This document shows, piece after piece, positions 9,480 to 17,690 of a stretch of 64,000 bases of DNA; position 1 is the stretch's first letter, and every line of letters starts with the position of its first letter. The DNA is from Halorussus amylolyticus (GTDB taxonomy: Archaea > Halobacteriota > Halobacteria > Halobacteriales > Haladaptataceae): the NCBI RefSeq assembly GCF_004143485.2, contig NZ_RXOB02000046.1, positions 19,343 to 83,342 of the forward strand. The letters run 5' to 3'. Made by a program: the position numbers and the translations under genes. The notes under the pieces were generated by a model. It saw only the letters and a list, made by a program, of their open reading frames with translations, did no database searches and was not told where the DNA came from.

Positions 9480-10480
9480 AATCGGACTTCGAACCGTGCG
9501 CCACCGTCGGTCCCCTCGGTCGCGGCGACCCGCCACCCGTGGGCGCGGACGACCTTCTCGACGATAAGGAGTCCGAGTCCGGTGTTTCCGGACTCGGTGG
9601 AGTAGCCCTCGTCGAACACCCGGTCGCGCTCGTCGTCGGGGATACCGGGACCGTCGTCCTCGCCGTCCCACCGGCGGCGGCGCGCGCTGGGCGACTCGTC
9701 GCCGCGCGCGCCGACCGTGACCGTCTCACCGCCGTGCTCCACTGCGTTCCGAAAGAGGTTCTCGAAGACGTGACCGAGCAGGTCGGGGTCGGCGTCGAAC
9801 GTCGCGGAGTCGGCGACCGTGAGACGGGTGTCCGGCGTCTCGACGTGGTCCCACGCCCGCTCGGCGCGCGTCGCCAAATCCACCGGCCGGGTTTCGTTCG
9901 CCTCGTCGTGGCGAGCGAGGACGAGCGCGTCGGACACGATGGTCTCCATCCGTTCGAGCGACTCCACGACGGCGTCGGCGGCGTCGGAATCGACCATCTC
10001 GGCGTGACCGAGCGCGACCGTCAGCGGATTCCGAAGGTCGTGACCGAGGACGCTCGCGACGGTTTCGAGTCGCTCGTTCTGCTCTCGGAGTCCCAACTCG
10101 GCCTGCTTGCGCTCGGTGATATCGAGGTGCATGACCAGCACGTACTCCTCGCCCGCGTGGCGAAAGCACTTGGCGCGCATCGTGAACCACCGCTCCTCGT
10201 CGGGCGCGTGACACGGGTACTCCACGGTCGCTACCTCGGAGTCGCCGTCGAACAGCGACCGGATGGCGGCCACCACGCGAATCGCGCCGTCGTCGCCGCT
10301 CCGCTCGCAGGCATCGAAGTAGTTCTCCCCGACGTAATCGCGGTCGCCGCCACCGTTCGACACCGAAAACTCCCGCCACGCACGATTCGTGAACACGATG
10401 CGTCCGGTCGGGTCGAGCATCGCGACCTGACTCGGAAGCGCGTCGAATCCGGCCACATCGACCCGGTTAGAGAGGCTCAC
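9476..10480 (-). CDS. PAS-domain sensor histidine kinase
   Basis: 334 residues, no membrane segment, so probably cytoplasmic. An N-terminal PAS domain (about residues 12-125, ending HLDITERKQAE) is followed by a HisKA helix with the phospho-acceptor in GHDLRNPLTVAL and an HATPase_c domain with N-box NLFRNAVEHGG, DDGPGIPDD and the G-box NTGLGLLIVEKV. It starts with GTG at 10480; a CATATAAGG box on the minus strand about 28 nt upstream fits leaderless transcription. No response regulator is adjacent (orphan kinase). Confidence 0.92.
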   Translation of the reverse strand: MSLSNRVDVAGFDALPSQVAMLDPTGRIVFTNRAWREFSVSNGGGDRDYVGENYFDACERSGDDGAIRVVAAIRSLFDGDSEVATVEYPCHAPDEERWFTMRAKCFRHAGEEYVLVMHLDITERKQAELGLREQNERLETVASVLGHDLRNPLTVALGHAEMVDSDAADAVVESLERMETIVSDALVLARHDEANETRPVDLATRAERAWDHVETPDTRLTVADSATFDADPDLLGHVFENLFRNAVEHGGETVTVGARGDESPSARRRRWDGEDDGPGIPDDERDRVFDEGYSTESGNTGLGLLIVEKVVRAHGWRVAATEGTDGGARFEVRF

Positions 10481-10536
10481 AGAATGTATAGGGTCCGAAG
10501 CCCCTTATATGGTCGCGGAATTATCACGGATAGTAT

Positions 10537-11640
10537 TTACCGAACTCGACGGTACACGTCGGCGAGTCGCTCGACCGCGCGCTCGACGCTCACCTCGTCG
10601 CGCCGCGCGAGACACGCCTCGCGCAGTTCGTCGCGCTCGGCGAGCGTCCTGCGAATCGCCGCCCGAAAGTCGTCGATGTCGCCGCTCTCGTAGTGGTAGC
10701 CCGTCTCGCCGTCGTCGATGGTGTTCGCGAGCGCGCCCGCGTTCGCGCCCACGACCGGGGTCCCGCAGGCGTTGGCCTCCAGCGCGACCAGTCCCTGCGT
10801 TTCGACCGGACTCGGGAACGCGAAGGTGTCGAGCGCCGAGTAGAACGCCGGCATCTCGTCGCGGTCGAGAAACCCGAGGAAGTGGGCGTCCGCGCCGAGC
10901 GACTCGGCCTGGCGTTCGAGGTCGGCGCGAGCGGGGCCGTCGCCGCCGAAGACGAGGGTCACGTCCATCCCCGCGGCGGCCGCGACCAACTCCGAGAGTC
11001 GCTTCTCGTAGCCGTGTCGCCCCGTGTAGCCAATCAGCGGGCGGCCGGTGTCGAGCCCGCGACTCGCGCGGAAGTCGTCGGCTTCGACCGGGCGAAACCG
11101 CTCGACATCGACGCCGTTGGGGACGATTTCGACGGGAGTATCCACGCCGACTTCGTCGCGGACGTGGTCGCGAGTCGCCGCGCTCGGTGCGAGGACCGCG
11201 TCGGCGTGTTCGAGGAACCACCGCTCGTACGATTCGCAGACTCGTCCGAGCGCGCTCGCCACCGCGTCGGTCGGCGAGACGTAGTTGGCGTACTCGCTCG
11301 TGGGCGTGTGATACGAGGCCACGAGCGGAAGGTCGCGGTTTCTCGCGAGTCGGAGTCCGCCGAGACCGATGGCGAACGGCGTGTGGGTGTGGACCAGTTC
11401 GGCGTCTCGGACGTCGCTCGGGATTCGAGGGGTGCCGAGCCGAAAACCGTCGTAGAACGGGAACGGGAGGCTTTTGACGGGGTGTTCGGTCTCCGCGGGG
11501 GTGTGACCGTTGGCGTCGGGGTACACCACGTCCATCCGACCGCCGTCCCGGACCCACCGGTCGCGCCACGACTCGACGGTGTAGGTCACGCCGTTGACGG
11601 TTGGGAGATACGTGTCGGTGAACGCGGCGACCCGTTGCAT
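10537..11640 (-). CDS. Glycosyltransferase, GT4 family
   Basis: 367 residues with the GT-B fold of family 4. The N-terminal half starts VAAFTDTYLPTVNGV, as in phosphatidylinositol mannosyltransferase-like enzymes; the donor-binding half has VPNGVDVERF and the EX7E-like region GLVALEANACGTPVVG. It probably transfers a sugar to a lipid or glycan acceptor; substrate not known. CTTAAGTAT on the minus strand about 28 nt upstream suggests a leaderless start. A second glycosyltransferase lies just upstream on the same strand. Confidence 0.9.
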   Translation of the reverse strand: MQRVAAFTDTYLPTVNGVTYTVESWRDRWVRDGGRMDVVYPDANGHTPAETEHPVKSLPFPFYDGFRLGTPRIPSDVRDAELVHTHTPFAIGLGGLRLARNRDLPLVASYHTPTSEYANYVSPTDAVASALGRVCESYERWFLEHADAVLAPSAATRDHVRDEVGVDTPVEIVPNGVDVERFRPVEADDFRASRGLDTGRPLIGYTGRHGYEKRLSELVAAAAGMDVTLVFGGDGPARADLERQAESLGADAHFLGFLDRDEMPAFYSALDTFAFPSPVETQGLVALEANACGTPVVGANAGALANTIDDGETGYHYESGDIDDFRAAIRRTLAERDELREACLARRDEVSVERAVERLADVYRRVR

Positions 11641-11673
11641 CGTTCGCCTCTTTGAGAAGCGATACTTAAGACC

Positions 11674-12675
11674 TTATGAACTCGTCGCGACGCGACGGTA
11701 CATCGCTTCGAGGTCGTCGCCCACGCTTTCGAGCGTGAACTCTCGGCTCTTCTCCTCGGCGTTGGCTCCGAGTCGGTCCCGGCGGTCGGGGTCTCTCATC
11801 GCGTCGAGTTCGTCCTCGAAACCGCCGGTCGCCTTGAGACATTGCTCGCCGTCTTCGAGCCAATCGTAGGTCGGGATGTCGCGGATGACGAGCGGTTTCC
11901 CACACCCCATCGCTTCGAGGAGCGCGATGCCCTCGTTCTCGTTCTTGCTCGGCCAGAAGAACACGTCGCCCGCGGCGAACCCGCCCCGGATGTCCTCGAC
12001 GAATCCCGTGAACTGGCAGTTGTCGGGCGCGCTCTCGACCAGTCGCTTGGTGTCGCGGCTCTTGAGGAGGCGGTCGAGTTCGCCGCCCGCGGGGTTCAGG
12101 TAGCCGAACCACACGAAGTCGAGGTCCGGCATCCGGCGGGCGGTCTCGACGAAGGATTCGAGGCCCTTGCGCTTGATGACGTGGCCGACGTTGAACACCA
12201 CGGGCGGGTCGAGGTCGTACCGGTCGAGGTACTCCTCGCGGAGGTCCTCGAACCCCGCGAGTTTGTCGGGGTCGAAGCCGTTGCTGATGACGGTCTTGGG
12301 GGCGTCGGCGTACTCCTCGACCACCGCGCGGTTGTGTTCGGACGGACAGACCAGATGGTCGGCCAGCGAGTACGCGTACTCAAGATACGGTCGCATCGGC
12401 TTCGCCAGAAGATTCGAGAACGCGAAACTCTCGCGGAAGTCCTCGGCGGTCTGGTGGGCGTGAACCACGACGGGAACCCCGCGATTTCGGGCCTTTCGCG
12501 CCCAGTAAACCGACTTCGGTCCCATGTTGTTGAGGTGGAGCAGGTCGGCGTCGAGGGTCGGTTCGGTGGTGTACTCGATACCCCGCCGGTCCATGATTTT
12601 CCGTTGGTTCTTCACCGACTGGTGATGGCCGCCGGTGATGTACTCCTCCCACTCGAAGTAGTGGCTGACCTTCAT
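11674..12675 (-). CDS. Glycosyltransferase, GT4 family
   Basis: 333 residues from the ATG at 12675 (MKVSHYFEWEEYITGG); the open frame continues upstream but without homologous sequence. The C-terminal domain has NVGHVIKRKGLESF, the donor loop WPSKNENEGIALLEAMGCGK, and ISNGFDPDKLAGF, all typical of GT4. It forms a tandem pair with the previous glycosyltransferase, suggesting a shared glycan or glycolipid pathway. Confidence 0.9.
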   Translation of the reverse strand: MKVSHYFEWEEYITGGHHQSVKNQRKIMDRRGIEYTTEPTLDADLLHLNNMGPKSVYWARKARNRGVPVVVHAHQTAEDFRESFAFSNLLAKPMRPYLEYAYSLADHLVCPSEHNRAVVEEYADAPKTVISNGFDPDKLAGFEDLREEYLDRYDLDPPVVFNVGHVIKRKGLESFVETARRMPDLDFVWFGYLNPAGGELDRLLKSRDTKRLVESAPDNCQFTGFVEDIRGGFAAGDVFFWPSKNENEGIALLEAMGCGKPLVIRDIPTYDWLEDGEQCLKATGGFEDELDAMRDPDRRDRLGANAEEKSREFTLESVGDDLEAMYRRVATSS

Positions 12676-12913
12676 CGTCGTCCGAAATCCAAGGATTCGG
12701 GATGTTCGAGCGCGCTCACGCTCGGAACGGACTGCCGGCCCGGCCAAAATCCTACCGAAACGCGGTCGGAGACAAATTGGAAATTCGTCAATTCCATCCG
12801 ACAGAAACCAAAAGCTATTTTATGCATTCGCCGAATGCCCCCGATGGGGCAGTTCAGGACGCATTCTATCCTTGTCCTGTCTCGCCCCGGAAACCCCCAC
12901 CCCCCATTCCCAC

Positions 12914-13189
12914 ATGCCCATAGCCGAAGAACGCATCGAGCGACTCGCGGCGCTCGCCCGCGACGCCGCCGCGGAGTGTCGCGACGACCGCGCCCGCGAG
13001 TACGTCCGCCTCGCTCGACGCCTCGCCGAGCGAAATCGGCTCTCACTCCCCCGCGATTTCAAGCGATTCACCTGCGACGACTGCGACAGCTACCTCCGCC
13101 CCGGGAAGAACGCACGCGTCCGGCTTCAGGACGGCCACGTCGTCGTCACCTGCGACTGCGGCGCGCAGGCACGGTACCCCTACGAGTGA
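12914..13189 (+). CDS. rnp4: Ribonuclease P protein component 4 (Rpp21/Rpr2)
   Basis: 91 residues. Protein subunit of archaeal RNase P, which removes the 5' leader of pre-tRNA. Two N-terminal helices (IERLAALARDAAAEC and YVRLARRLAERNRL) are followed by the zinc ribbon: Cys54, Cys57, Cys80 and Cys82 in FTCDDCDSYLRPG and VTCDCGAQ. The loop with GKNARVR is the conserved basic surface. A CRM-domain RNA-binding gene follows in the same direction, fitting an RNA-processing cluster. Confidence 0.93.
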   Translation: MPIAEERIERLAALARDAAAECRDDRAREYVRLARRLAERNRLSLPRDFKRFTCDDCDSYLRPGKNARVRLQDGHVVVTCDCGAQARYPYE

Positions 13190-13195
13190 GTGCCC

Positions 13196-13228
13196 GCGAG
13201 ACGCGCTCCGACTCGGAGCGCGTCTCGC
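13196..13228. repeat. 33-bp near-perfect intergenic palindrome
   Basis: Two 16-bp arms (13196-13211 and 13213-13228) that are exact reverse complements around one central base. It starts 6 nt after the rnp4 stop and could act as an RNA hairpin or terminator. It has the same 16+1+16 layout as the palindrome at 33229-33261. Confidence 0.8.
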
Positions 13229-13267
13229 TCCACGCGTTTTAAGACGCTTCGCTCCCCACGAAACCGT

Positions 13268-13513
13268 ATGACAGACGAAGACCTCCGGAAACAGGCCCAC
13301 GACCTCGACGTGACCGTCTGGGTCGGCAAGGGCGGCATCGGTTCCGTCACCGACGAACTGAGCGACCAACTTCGCGACCGCGACCTCGTGAAGGTGAAGT
13401 TCCTCCGGGCCGCACGCGGCGGCACCACCACAGACGAACTCGCCGCCGACCTCGCCGACGAGGTGAGCGCGGACCTCGTGGAAACTCGCGGCAACACCGC
13501 GGTGTACCACTGA
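13268..13513 (+). CDS. CRM-domain (YhbY-like) RNA-binding protein
   Basis: 81 residues matching the single CRM/YhbY domain: VWVGKGGIGSVTDEL contains the GxxG RNA-binding loop, and LVKVKFLR is the conserved beta strand. In bacteria YhbY associates with pre-50S ribosomal particles; in archaea the role is less defined. Its TGA overlaps the ATG of the following MscS gene by 1 nt, so the two are translationally coupled despite unrelated functions. Confidence 0.9.
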   Translation: MTDEDLRKQAHDLDVTVWVGKGGIGSVTDELSDQLRDRDLVKVKFLRAARGGTTTDELAADLADEVSADLVETRGNTAVYH

Positions 13514-14388
13514 TGGTCGAACCCCTCCCGTTCCTCGATTTCCTCGGCGACTACGCGACAGGCGTGACTCAAGCCCTCTACTTCGTGGTCTCGTTCATCG
13601 TGGTCTATCTGGTCGGCCGAGCCACAGTCGTTCCCATCGCCGGTCGCTTCCTCGACCGACGCGAACTCGACCAGCACGCCAAGAAGCCGCTCCTCAAACT
13701 GACAAAGTTCGGTGTCGTGTTCGTCGCGGTCGCGGTCGCGTTCGGCCTCGCGGACTACGGTAACTTCCTCACCTCGCTGGCGACCATCGCGGCGGCCGCC
13801 ACGCTCGCCATCGGCTTCGCGCTCCAGGACGTCATCGCCAACTTCGTCGCTGGCGTGTTCATCTACACCGACAAGCCGTTCAAAATCGGCGACTGGGTCG
13901 AGTGGGACGACGGCACCTACGGCGGTATCGTCGAGGACATCGGTCTCCGGGTCACGCGCGTGCGGACGTTCGACAACGAACTGCTCACGGTGCCGAACTC
14001 CCAGCTCACCGACGGCGTCATCAAGAACCCCGTCGAGGGCGAGAAGCTCCGACTCAAGTTCGACTTCGGCATCGGCTACGACGACGACATCGAGAAAGCG
14101 ACCCAGATTATCGTGGAGGAAGCCGAGAACCACGCGGGAATTATGGACAATCCCGCGCCGTCGGTTCGGCTGACCGAACTCGGCGACTCGTCGGTCGGTC
14201 TCCAGTCGCGCATCTGGATTGCGAACCCCTCCAGAGCCGACTACGTCAAGACTCGCGGCGAGTACGTGACCGCGGTGAAAGAGCGCTTCGACGCCGAGGG
14301 AATCGACATCCCGTACCCGAACCGCACCCTCTCGGGCGGAATGGAGTTGACGAATATCGAGGCGGTTGCGGAACCGGCCAACGACTGA
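13513..14388 (+). CDS. mscS: Small-conductance mechanosensitive channel MscS
   Basis: 291 residues. Three N-terminal membrane helices are followed by the MscS pore helix and beta domain: AAAATLAIGFALQDVIANFVAG is the Gly/Ala-rich TM3, and FKIGDWVEW and VPNSQLTDGVIKN are signature motifs of the beta domain. It releases solutes during hypo-osmotic shock. Start ATG at 13513 overlaps the preceding stop. An R1-type hairpin repeat lies downstream. Confidence 0.94.
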   Translation: MVEPLPFLDFLGDYATGVTQALYFVVSFIVVYLVGRATVVPIAGRFLDRRELDQHAKKPLLKLTKFGVVFVAVAVAFGLADYGNFLTSLATIAAAATLAIGFALQDVIANFVAGVFIYTDKPFKIGDWVEWDDGTYGGIVEDIGLRVTRVRTFDNELLTVPNSQLTDGVIKNPVEGEKLRLKFDFGIGYDDDIEKATQIIVEEAENHAGIMDNPAPSVRLTELGDSSVGLQSRIWIANPSRADYVKTRGEYVTAVKERFDAEGIDIPYPNRTLSGGMELTNIEAVAEPAND

Positions 14389-14455
14389 GAGGCGGCTACA
14401 GTTCTCGGTTTTCGTATCGCCCGGTGACGCTTTTCACCACGGACACCGCAATCCA

Positions 14456-14635
14456 CCGCGAGTGAGGAGCGTAGCGACGAGCGAGCGGACCAAGGAACCC
14501 TCGAACGAGGAGATGCGGCGGCAAAGCCGCCGCATCTCCGAGAGAGGGGGTGACGCAGCGTTTTTGATCAACCTTTTGCCAGCGAACGAGTCTGAAAGCC
14601 CCCGGCTTTCAGACTCGTGAGTGCAGGAAAAGGTT
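14456..14635 (-). repeat. R1 double-hairpin element, copy 1 (downstream of SRP RNA)
   Basis: About 180 nt, read on the minus strand. First hairpin: 15-bp exact arms (14586-14600 and 14604-14618), flanked by AACCTTTT and AAAAGGTT. Second hairpin: 12-bp arms (14511-14522 and 14526-14537). Between them lies a conserved stretch including GTCACCCCCTC. Homologous to 28546-28712 and 29903-30074, where the hairpin stems have different sequences but remain fully paired. Here it follows the 3' end of the minus-strand SRP RNA. The remaining bases of the 14389-14648 gap hold no gene. Confidence 0.8.
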
Positions 14636-14649
14636 GTGCGTTATGAATG

Positions 14650-14955
14650 GGTGGACGGCCGGATTGGCCCGGCGTTCCGCACCGGGGAATCCCGGTCGCG
14701 TCCTCCACCCCGCAACCCTCCGAGCGACAGGTGTCCAGTGGTCCGCTGCTCACTTCCGTGCCTGACGGATTGCCACCGGCAAACCTCGGTCGGAACGCTC
14801 CTGCGAGCGTCCGCCGAGGACCGCTGTCCCCGCAGGACGAGGCTTCGAAGTCGGCTTCCGGGGCCCGGCGCGGTCGGACCGGACGCCTCCGGGGTTCGGC
14901 CCCCGCTGAAGACCGTAGCGCGGGTGACGAGCAGGGCCTAACTGCCCGGCCTAGT
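14650..14955 (-). ncRNA. ffs: Signal recognition particle (7S) RNA
   Basis: RNA core of the SRP, which binds SRP19 and SRP54 and delivers nascent membrane proteins to the translocon. On the minus strand the universal helix-8 signature is present: GTCAGG, then CGGAAG, then GAGCAGC (around 14747-14768). The 5' GGCCGG (near 14946-14951) pairs with CCGGCC near the 3' end (14657-14662), forming archaeal helix 1. The length of about 306 nt matches archaeal SRP RNAs. Ends are inferred from helix 1 and the promoter and may be off by a few bases. ORFs predicted here are shadows. Confidence 0.93.
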
Positions 14956-14979
14956 CCATCTCGAAGTAAGGGACTTCCG

Positions 14980-14987
14980 ACTTAAGG
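14980..14987 (-). promoter_or_regulatory. Box A promoter of SRP RNA
   Basis: CCTTAAGT on the minus strand, centred about 27-28 nt before the inferred 5' end of the SRP RNA (about 14955). CTTAAG-type boxes are usual for haloarchaeal stable-RNA promoters. Confidence 0.65.
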
Positions 14988-14999
14988 GCCTTTCGCTAA

Positions 15000-15533
15000 T
15001 CACGTGAGGGCGACGACAGTTGCGAGCGTCGCCACGAACGCCGAGAGACCGACGAGCGCGTCGGTCGCATCGGCGACGAGACGAGTCGAGCGCCCGGCGC
15101 GAACCAAGCCCGGCAGGGTCACGAGCAGGACCGCGATACCGGCTTTCGCCACGAGGAGTCCGCGGAAGCCGAACGCCGCGACCTCGGCCGGGAGAAGTGC
15201 GAGCGGCTCGACACCCGCCGCGACCGCCACGGCGATGAGGGCAGCGTCGGCCACCATGAGGGCGACGAGCGCGCCGAAGACGACTGGGGGGACGAACGAG
15301 AGCCACGACCGGCGCTCCTCGCGGACGACGTACTCGCGGTCTTCGTCCAGCAGAAATTCATCGTCCCGGAGCATCCACGGGCGGCCCGGCACGTCCGCGC
15401 CCGGAACGCTCGACGCGTCCGATTTCGGAACGTCTGGCGCGTCCAACCCCGGAACGTCGGGCGCACCGGACTCCGGAACGCCACCGTCTCGGGTCGGGCG
15501 CTCGGTCGCTTCGGCTGAGTCGGTTCTCTCCAC
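15000..15533 (-). CDS. Hypothetical membrane protein with Pro/Asp-rich N-terminus
   Basis: 177 residues, not recognised. The first 50 residues hold degenerate repeats of the type APDVPG (GAPDVPGLDAPDVPKSDA), followed by an acidic linker and three hydrophobic helices (PPVVFGALVALMVADAALI, LLVAKAGIAVLLVTLPGL and ALVGLSAFVATLATVVAL). Its 3' end is at the SRP RNA promoter region. Confidence 0.65.
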   Translation of the reverse strand: MERTDSAEATERPTRDGGVPESGAPDVPGLDAPDVPKSDASSVPGADVPGRPWMLRDDEFLLDEDREYVVREERRSWLSFVPPVVFGALVALMVADAALIAVAVAAGVEPLALLPAEVAAFGFRGLLVAKAGIAVLLVTLPGLVRAGRSTRLVADATDALVGLSAFVATLATVVALT

Positions 15534-15605
15534 GAGTGAGTCGAACGCCGACCCGCGAAGGCTTCGTTATGGGCCGCCTGAACCCGGCGTAATCGCGGGC
15601 TGAAG

Positions 15606-16025
15606 CTACAGCACCTCGCGGGCGTACCACCCGGCGCTTCCCGCGAGCGCGAAGGCGGCCGCGACCAGCACCCAGCGGTGGTAGTCGAACGCCGCGTTTT
15701 CGGTGAGGCTCCCGACGATATCGCCGACCGCAATCGCCCACCACAGCGCGAGGAGCGCCACGAAGCCGCCGAGGACGACCGTCGCGCCCGCCGCGGTTTC
15801 GGGGTCGGTTCGACCGTTCCGCCCGGCCGCGAACACGATTATCGCGACCGACGCGAACACGCCGATAACGAGGTGGACCGGGACGAGCGTCGGGGCGTCG
15901 TAGTACACTCCCGCCTCCGTCGGCCTGATAAGGAAGAACGGCGCGACCACGGTCGCGAGGACCGCGAGCGACGCGAGGATGCCGACCGAGGGAGCGCGGG
16001 TGTCGGGGGGCTGTCTGTAGGACAT
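15606..16025 (-). CDS. Hypothetical four-helix membrane protein
   Basis: 139 residues from the ATG at 16025 (MSYRQPPDTRAPSVG). Four hydrophobic helices, including ILASLAVLATVVAPFFLI and VHLVIGVFASVAIIVFAAG. Not recognised. Divergent from the following plus-strand gene, with 81 nt between their starts. Confidence 0.7.
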   Translation of the reverse strand: MSYRQPPDTRAPSVGILASLAVLATVVAPFFLIRPTEAGVYYDAPTLVPVHLVIGVFASVAIIVFAAGRNGRTDPETAAGATVVLGGFVALLALWWAIAVGDIVGSLTENAAFDYHRWVLVAAAFALAGSAGWYAREVL

Positions 16026-16106
16026 ACCTCGAAATTTTCGGGGCGAGTCAAAAAGCGCGGCGGTCGAGTCGGAACTCTCACGTATCACGCGACACACACC
16101 ACGAGT

Positions 16107-16430
16107 ATGGGATTCGGAAGTACGGCGAAGAAGGTCCAAAAGCTCGCCGACACCGCCGAGAAGCTGTACAGCAGGCTCAACGAACTCCGCGAGCAGGTCG
16201 CCGAGATGCGCCAGAAGCTGGATTCGACCAGCGAGCGCGTCGAGACGCTCGAACGCGAATCGGCCGAACAGCGCGCGCTCATCGAGGCGCTCGCCGAGGA
16301 GCGCGGCATCGACGCAGACGAGGTGCTCGCCGGTGCCGACCTGCCCGAGACCGGGGACGCGAGCGACGACGCGACGGCGGATGCAGGCGACGACGCCGCG
16401 ACGACGGACGCCCCCGACGCTGACGCATAA
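16107..16430 (+). CDS. Coiled-coil protein (DUF5798-like)
   Basis: 107 residues. It starts MGFGSTAKKVQKLADTAEK, then a heptad-rich coiled coil (about residues 15-65, RLNELREQVAEMRQKL), then a short conserved AEERGIDADEVL and an Ala/Asp-rich acidic tail. It resembles a small haloarchaeal family of unknown function (I recall DUF5798, not verified). The cysteine synthase gene begins 36 nt downstream on the same strand with its own TATA-like sequence (GTTAAC near 16437). Confidence 0.75.
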   Translation: MGFGSTAKKVQKLADTAEKLYSRLNELREQVAEMRQKLDSTSERVETLERESAEQRALIEALAEERGIDADEVLAGADLPETGDASDDATADAGDDAATTDAPDADA

Positions 16431-16466
16431 AAAGCGTTAACAGACCCCGCAACTTTTGCCTACGCA

Positions 16467-17447
16467 ATGACGACCCACCGAGAGCCCCTCGATTCCGTAC
16501 TGGAGGCTGTGGGGGAGACGCCGCTGGTCTCCGTGCAGGCGGCACCCGAGTCGGTGCCGGTGTACGCCAAGCTCGAATCGTTCAACCCCGGCGCGAGCAT
16601 CAAAGACCGCATCGGGAAGTACATGGTCGAGGCGATGCTCGACCGGGGGGACCTCGAACCCGGCGGCACGGTCATCGAACCGACCGCCGGGAACACCGGC
16701 ATCGGCTTCGCCATCGCGGCGGGCCAGTTGGACGTGAACGCGGTGTTCGTGGTCCCCGAGCGATTCAGCGTCGAGAAACAGCAGTTGATGGCGGCGCTCG
16801 GCGCGGAGGTCATCAACACGCCGACCGACGAGGGCATGGGCGGGGCCATCGACCGCGCCCACCAGCTCGCCGACGAGATGGACGGCGCGGTCGTTCCCCA
16901 GCAGTTTGCCAATCCCCTGAACGTCGAAGCTCACTACGAGACGACCGCGCCCGAGATTTTCGACGCCTTGGACGGCGAGGTCGGCGCGGTCGTCGCCGGA
17001 TGCGGCACCGCGGGCACGCTGATGGGAATCGCGAAGTACGCGCTCGAAGCCGACCCCGAGACCCACGTCGCGGCGGTCGAACCCGACGGGTCGCTCTACT
17101 CGGCGACGAAGGGGGCCGACCCCGAGGAGGCCGCGTACAAAATCGAGGGCATCGGCACCCACAACCCCGCGACCAACGAACTGTTCGACCCCGACCTCGT
17201 GGACGAGGTGTTACAGGTGCCCGACCGGCGCGCCCACGAGGAACTCCGGCGACTCGCCAGCGAGGAGGGCCACCTCGTCGCGTCGAGCGCTGGCGCGGCG
17301 AGCGCGGCCGCACGCCACGTGGCCGAGCGCATCCGCGACGGCGAAATCGACGCGCCCCACGACTCGGTCGTCACTATCTTCCCCGATTCCAGCGAACGCT
17401 ACCTCTCGAAGGGCATCTACCGGTCGTTCGAGGAGTGGGAGGGGTAG
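16467..17447 (+). CDS. PLP-dependent cysteine synthase family protein
   Basis: 326 residues of the cysteine synthase/cystathionine beta-synthase fold. PLP lysine in NPGASIKDRIG (Lys46); substrate loop TAGNTGIGF; phosphate loop GCGTAGTLMG; conserved ending FPDSSERYLSKG. It should catalyse beta-replacement on O-acetylserine or a related activated serine; family alone does not settle the donor. TATA-like GTTAAC about 28 nt before the ATG suggests a leaderless mRNA. Confidence 0.93.
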   Translation: MTTHREPLDSVLEAVGETPLVSVQAAPESVPVYAKLESFNPGASIKDRIGKYMVEAMLDRGDLEPGGTVIEPTAGNTGIGFAIAAGQLDVNAVFVVPERFSVEKQQLMAALGAEVINTPTDEGMGGAIDRAHQLADEMDGAVVPQQFANPLNVEAHYETTAPEIFDALDGEVGAVVAGCGTAGTLMGIAKYALEADPETHVAAVEPDGSLYSATKGADPEEAAYKIEGIGTHNPATNELFDPDLVDEVLQVPDRRAHEELRRLASEEGHLVASSAGAASAAARHVAERIRDGEIDAPHDSVVTIFPDSSERYLSKGIYRSFEEWEG

Positions 17448-17470
17448 CCGGACCGCGGGCGAACGGGTCG

Positions 17471-17504
17471 CCGAGCGAGAGCGGACGCGTCCGCTCTCGC
17501 TCGG
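17471..17504. repeat. Perfect 34-bp palindrome centred on ACGCGT
   Basis: 17-bp arms that are exact reverse complements, centred on ACGCGT, 24 nt after the cysteine synthase stop. It could be a transcription terminator hairpin, but the same architecture also occurs inside coding sequences (45775-45808 and 42489-42520). Confidence 0.8.
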
Positions 17505-17658
17505 TCTCGGCGGCACGTCGTCCGACGGGAGCGCACCCCTCGACAGTCACGCACCGTCAGCAACAGCGTGTCGCTCTGTGTGACGACGCCACGACCCCGA
17601 TTCTACGAATCTTCGATAGATTCTACGAGAAATAAAGAATACTGTTTGATGGGCGTAG

Positions 17659-17670
17659 TTTTTTAACATA
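17659..17670 (+). promoter_or_regulatory. TATA box of the BMP transporter operon
   Basis: The T-rich TTTTTTAACATA is about 27 nt before the first ATG of the substrate-binding protein (17691), predicting a leaderless transcript for the four-gene operon. Confidence 0.55.
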
Positions 17671-17690
17671 TGACGGATTACTAGGTGGGG

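Noticed and set aside
14568..14985. Short ORFs on both strands across 14.57-14.99 kb
   Set aside because: They overlap the SRP RNA, whose helix-8 signature and terminal pairing explain the sequence.
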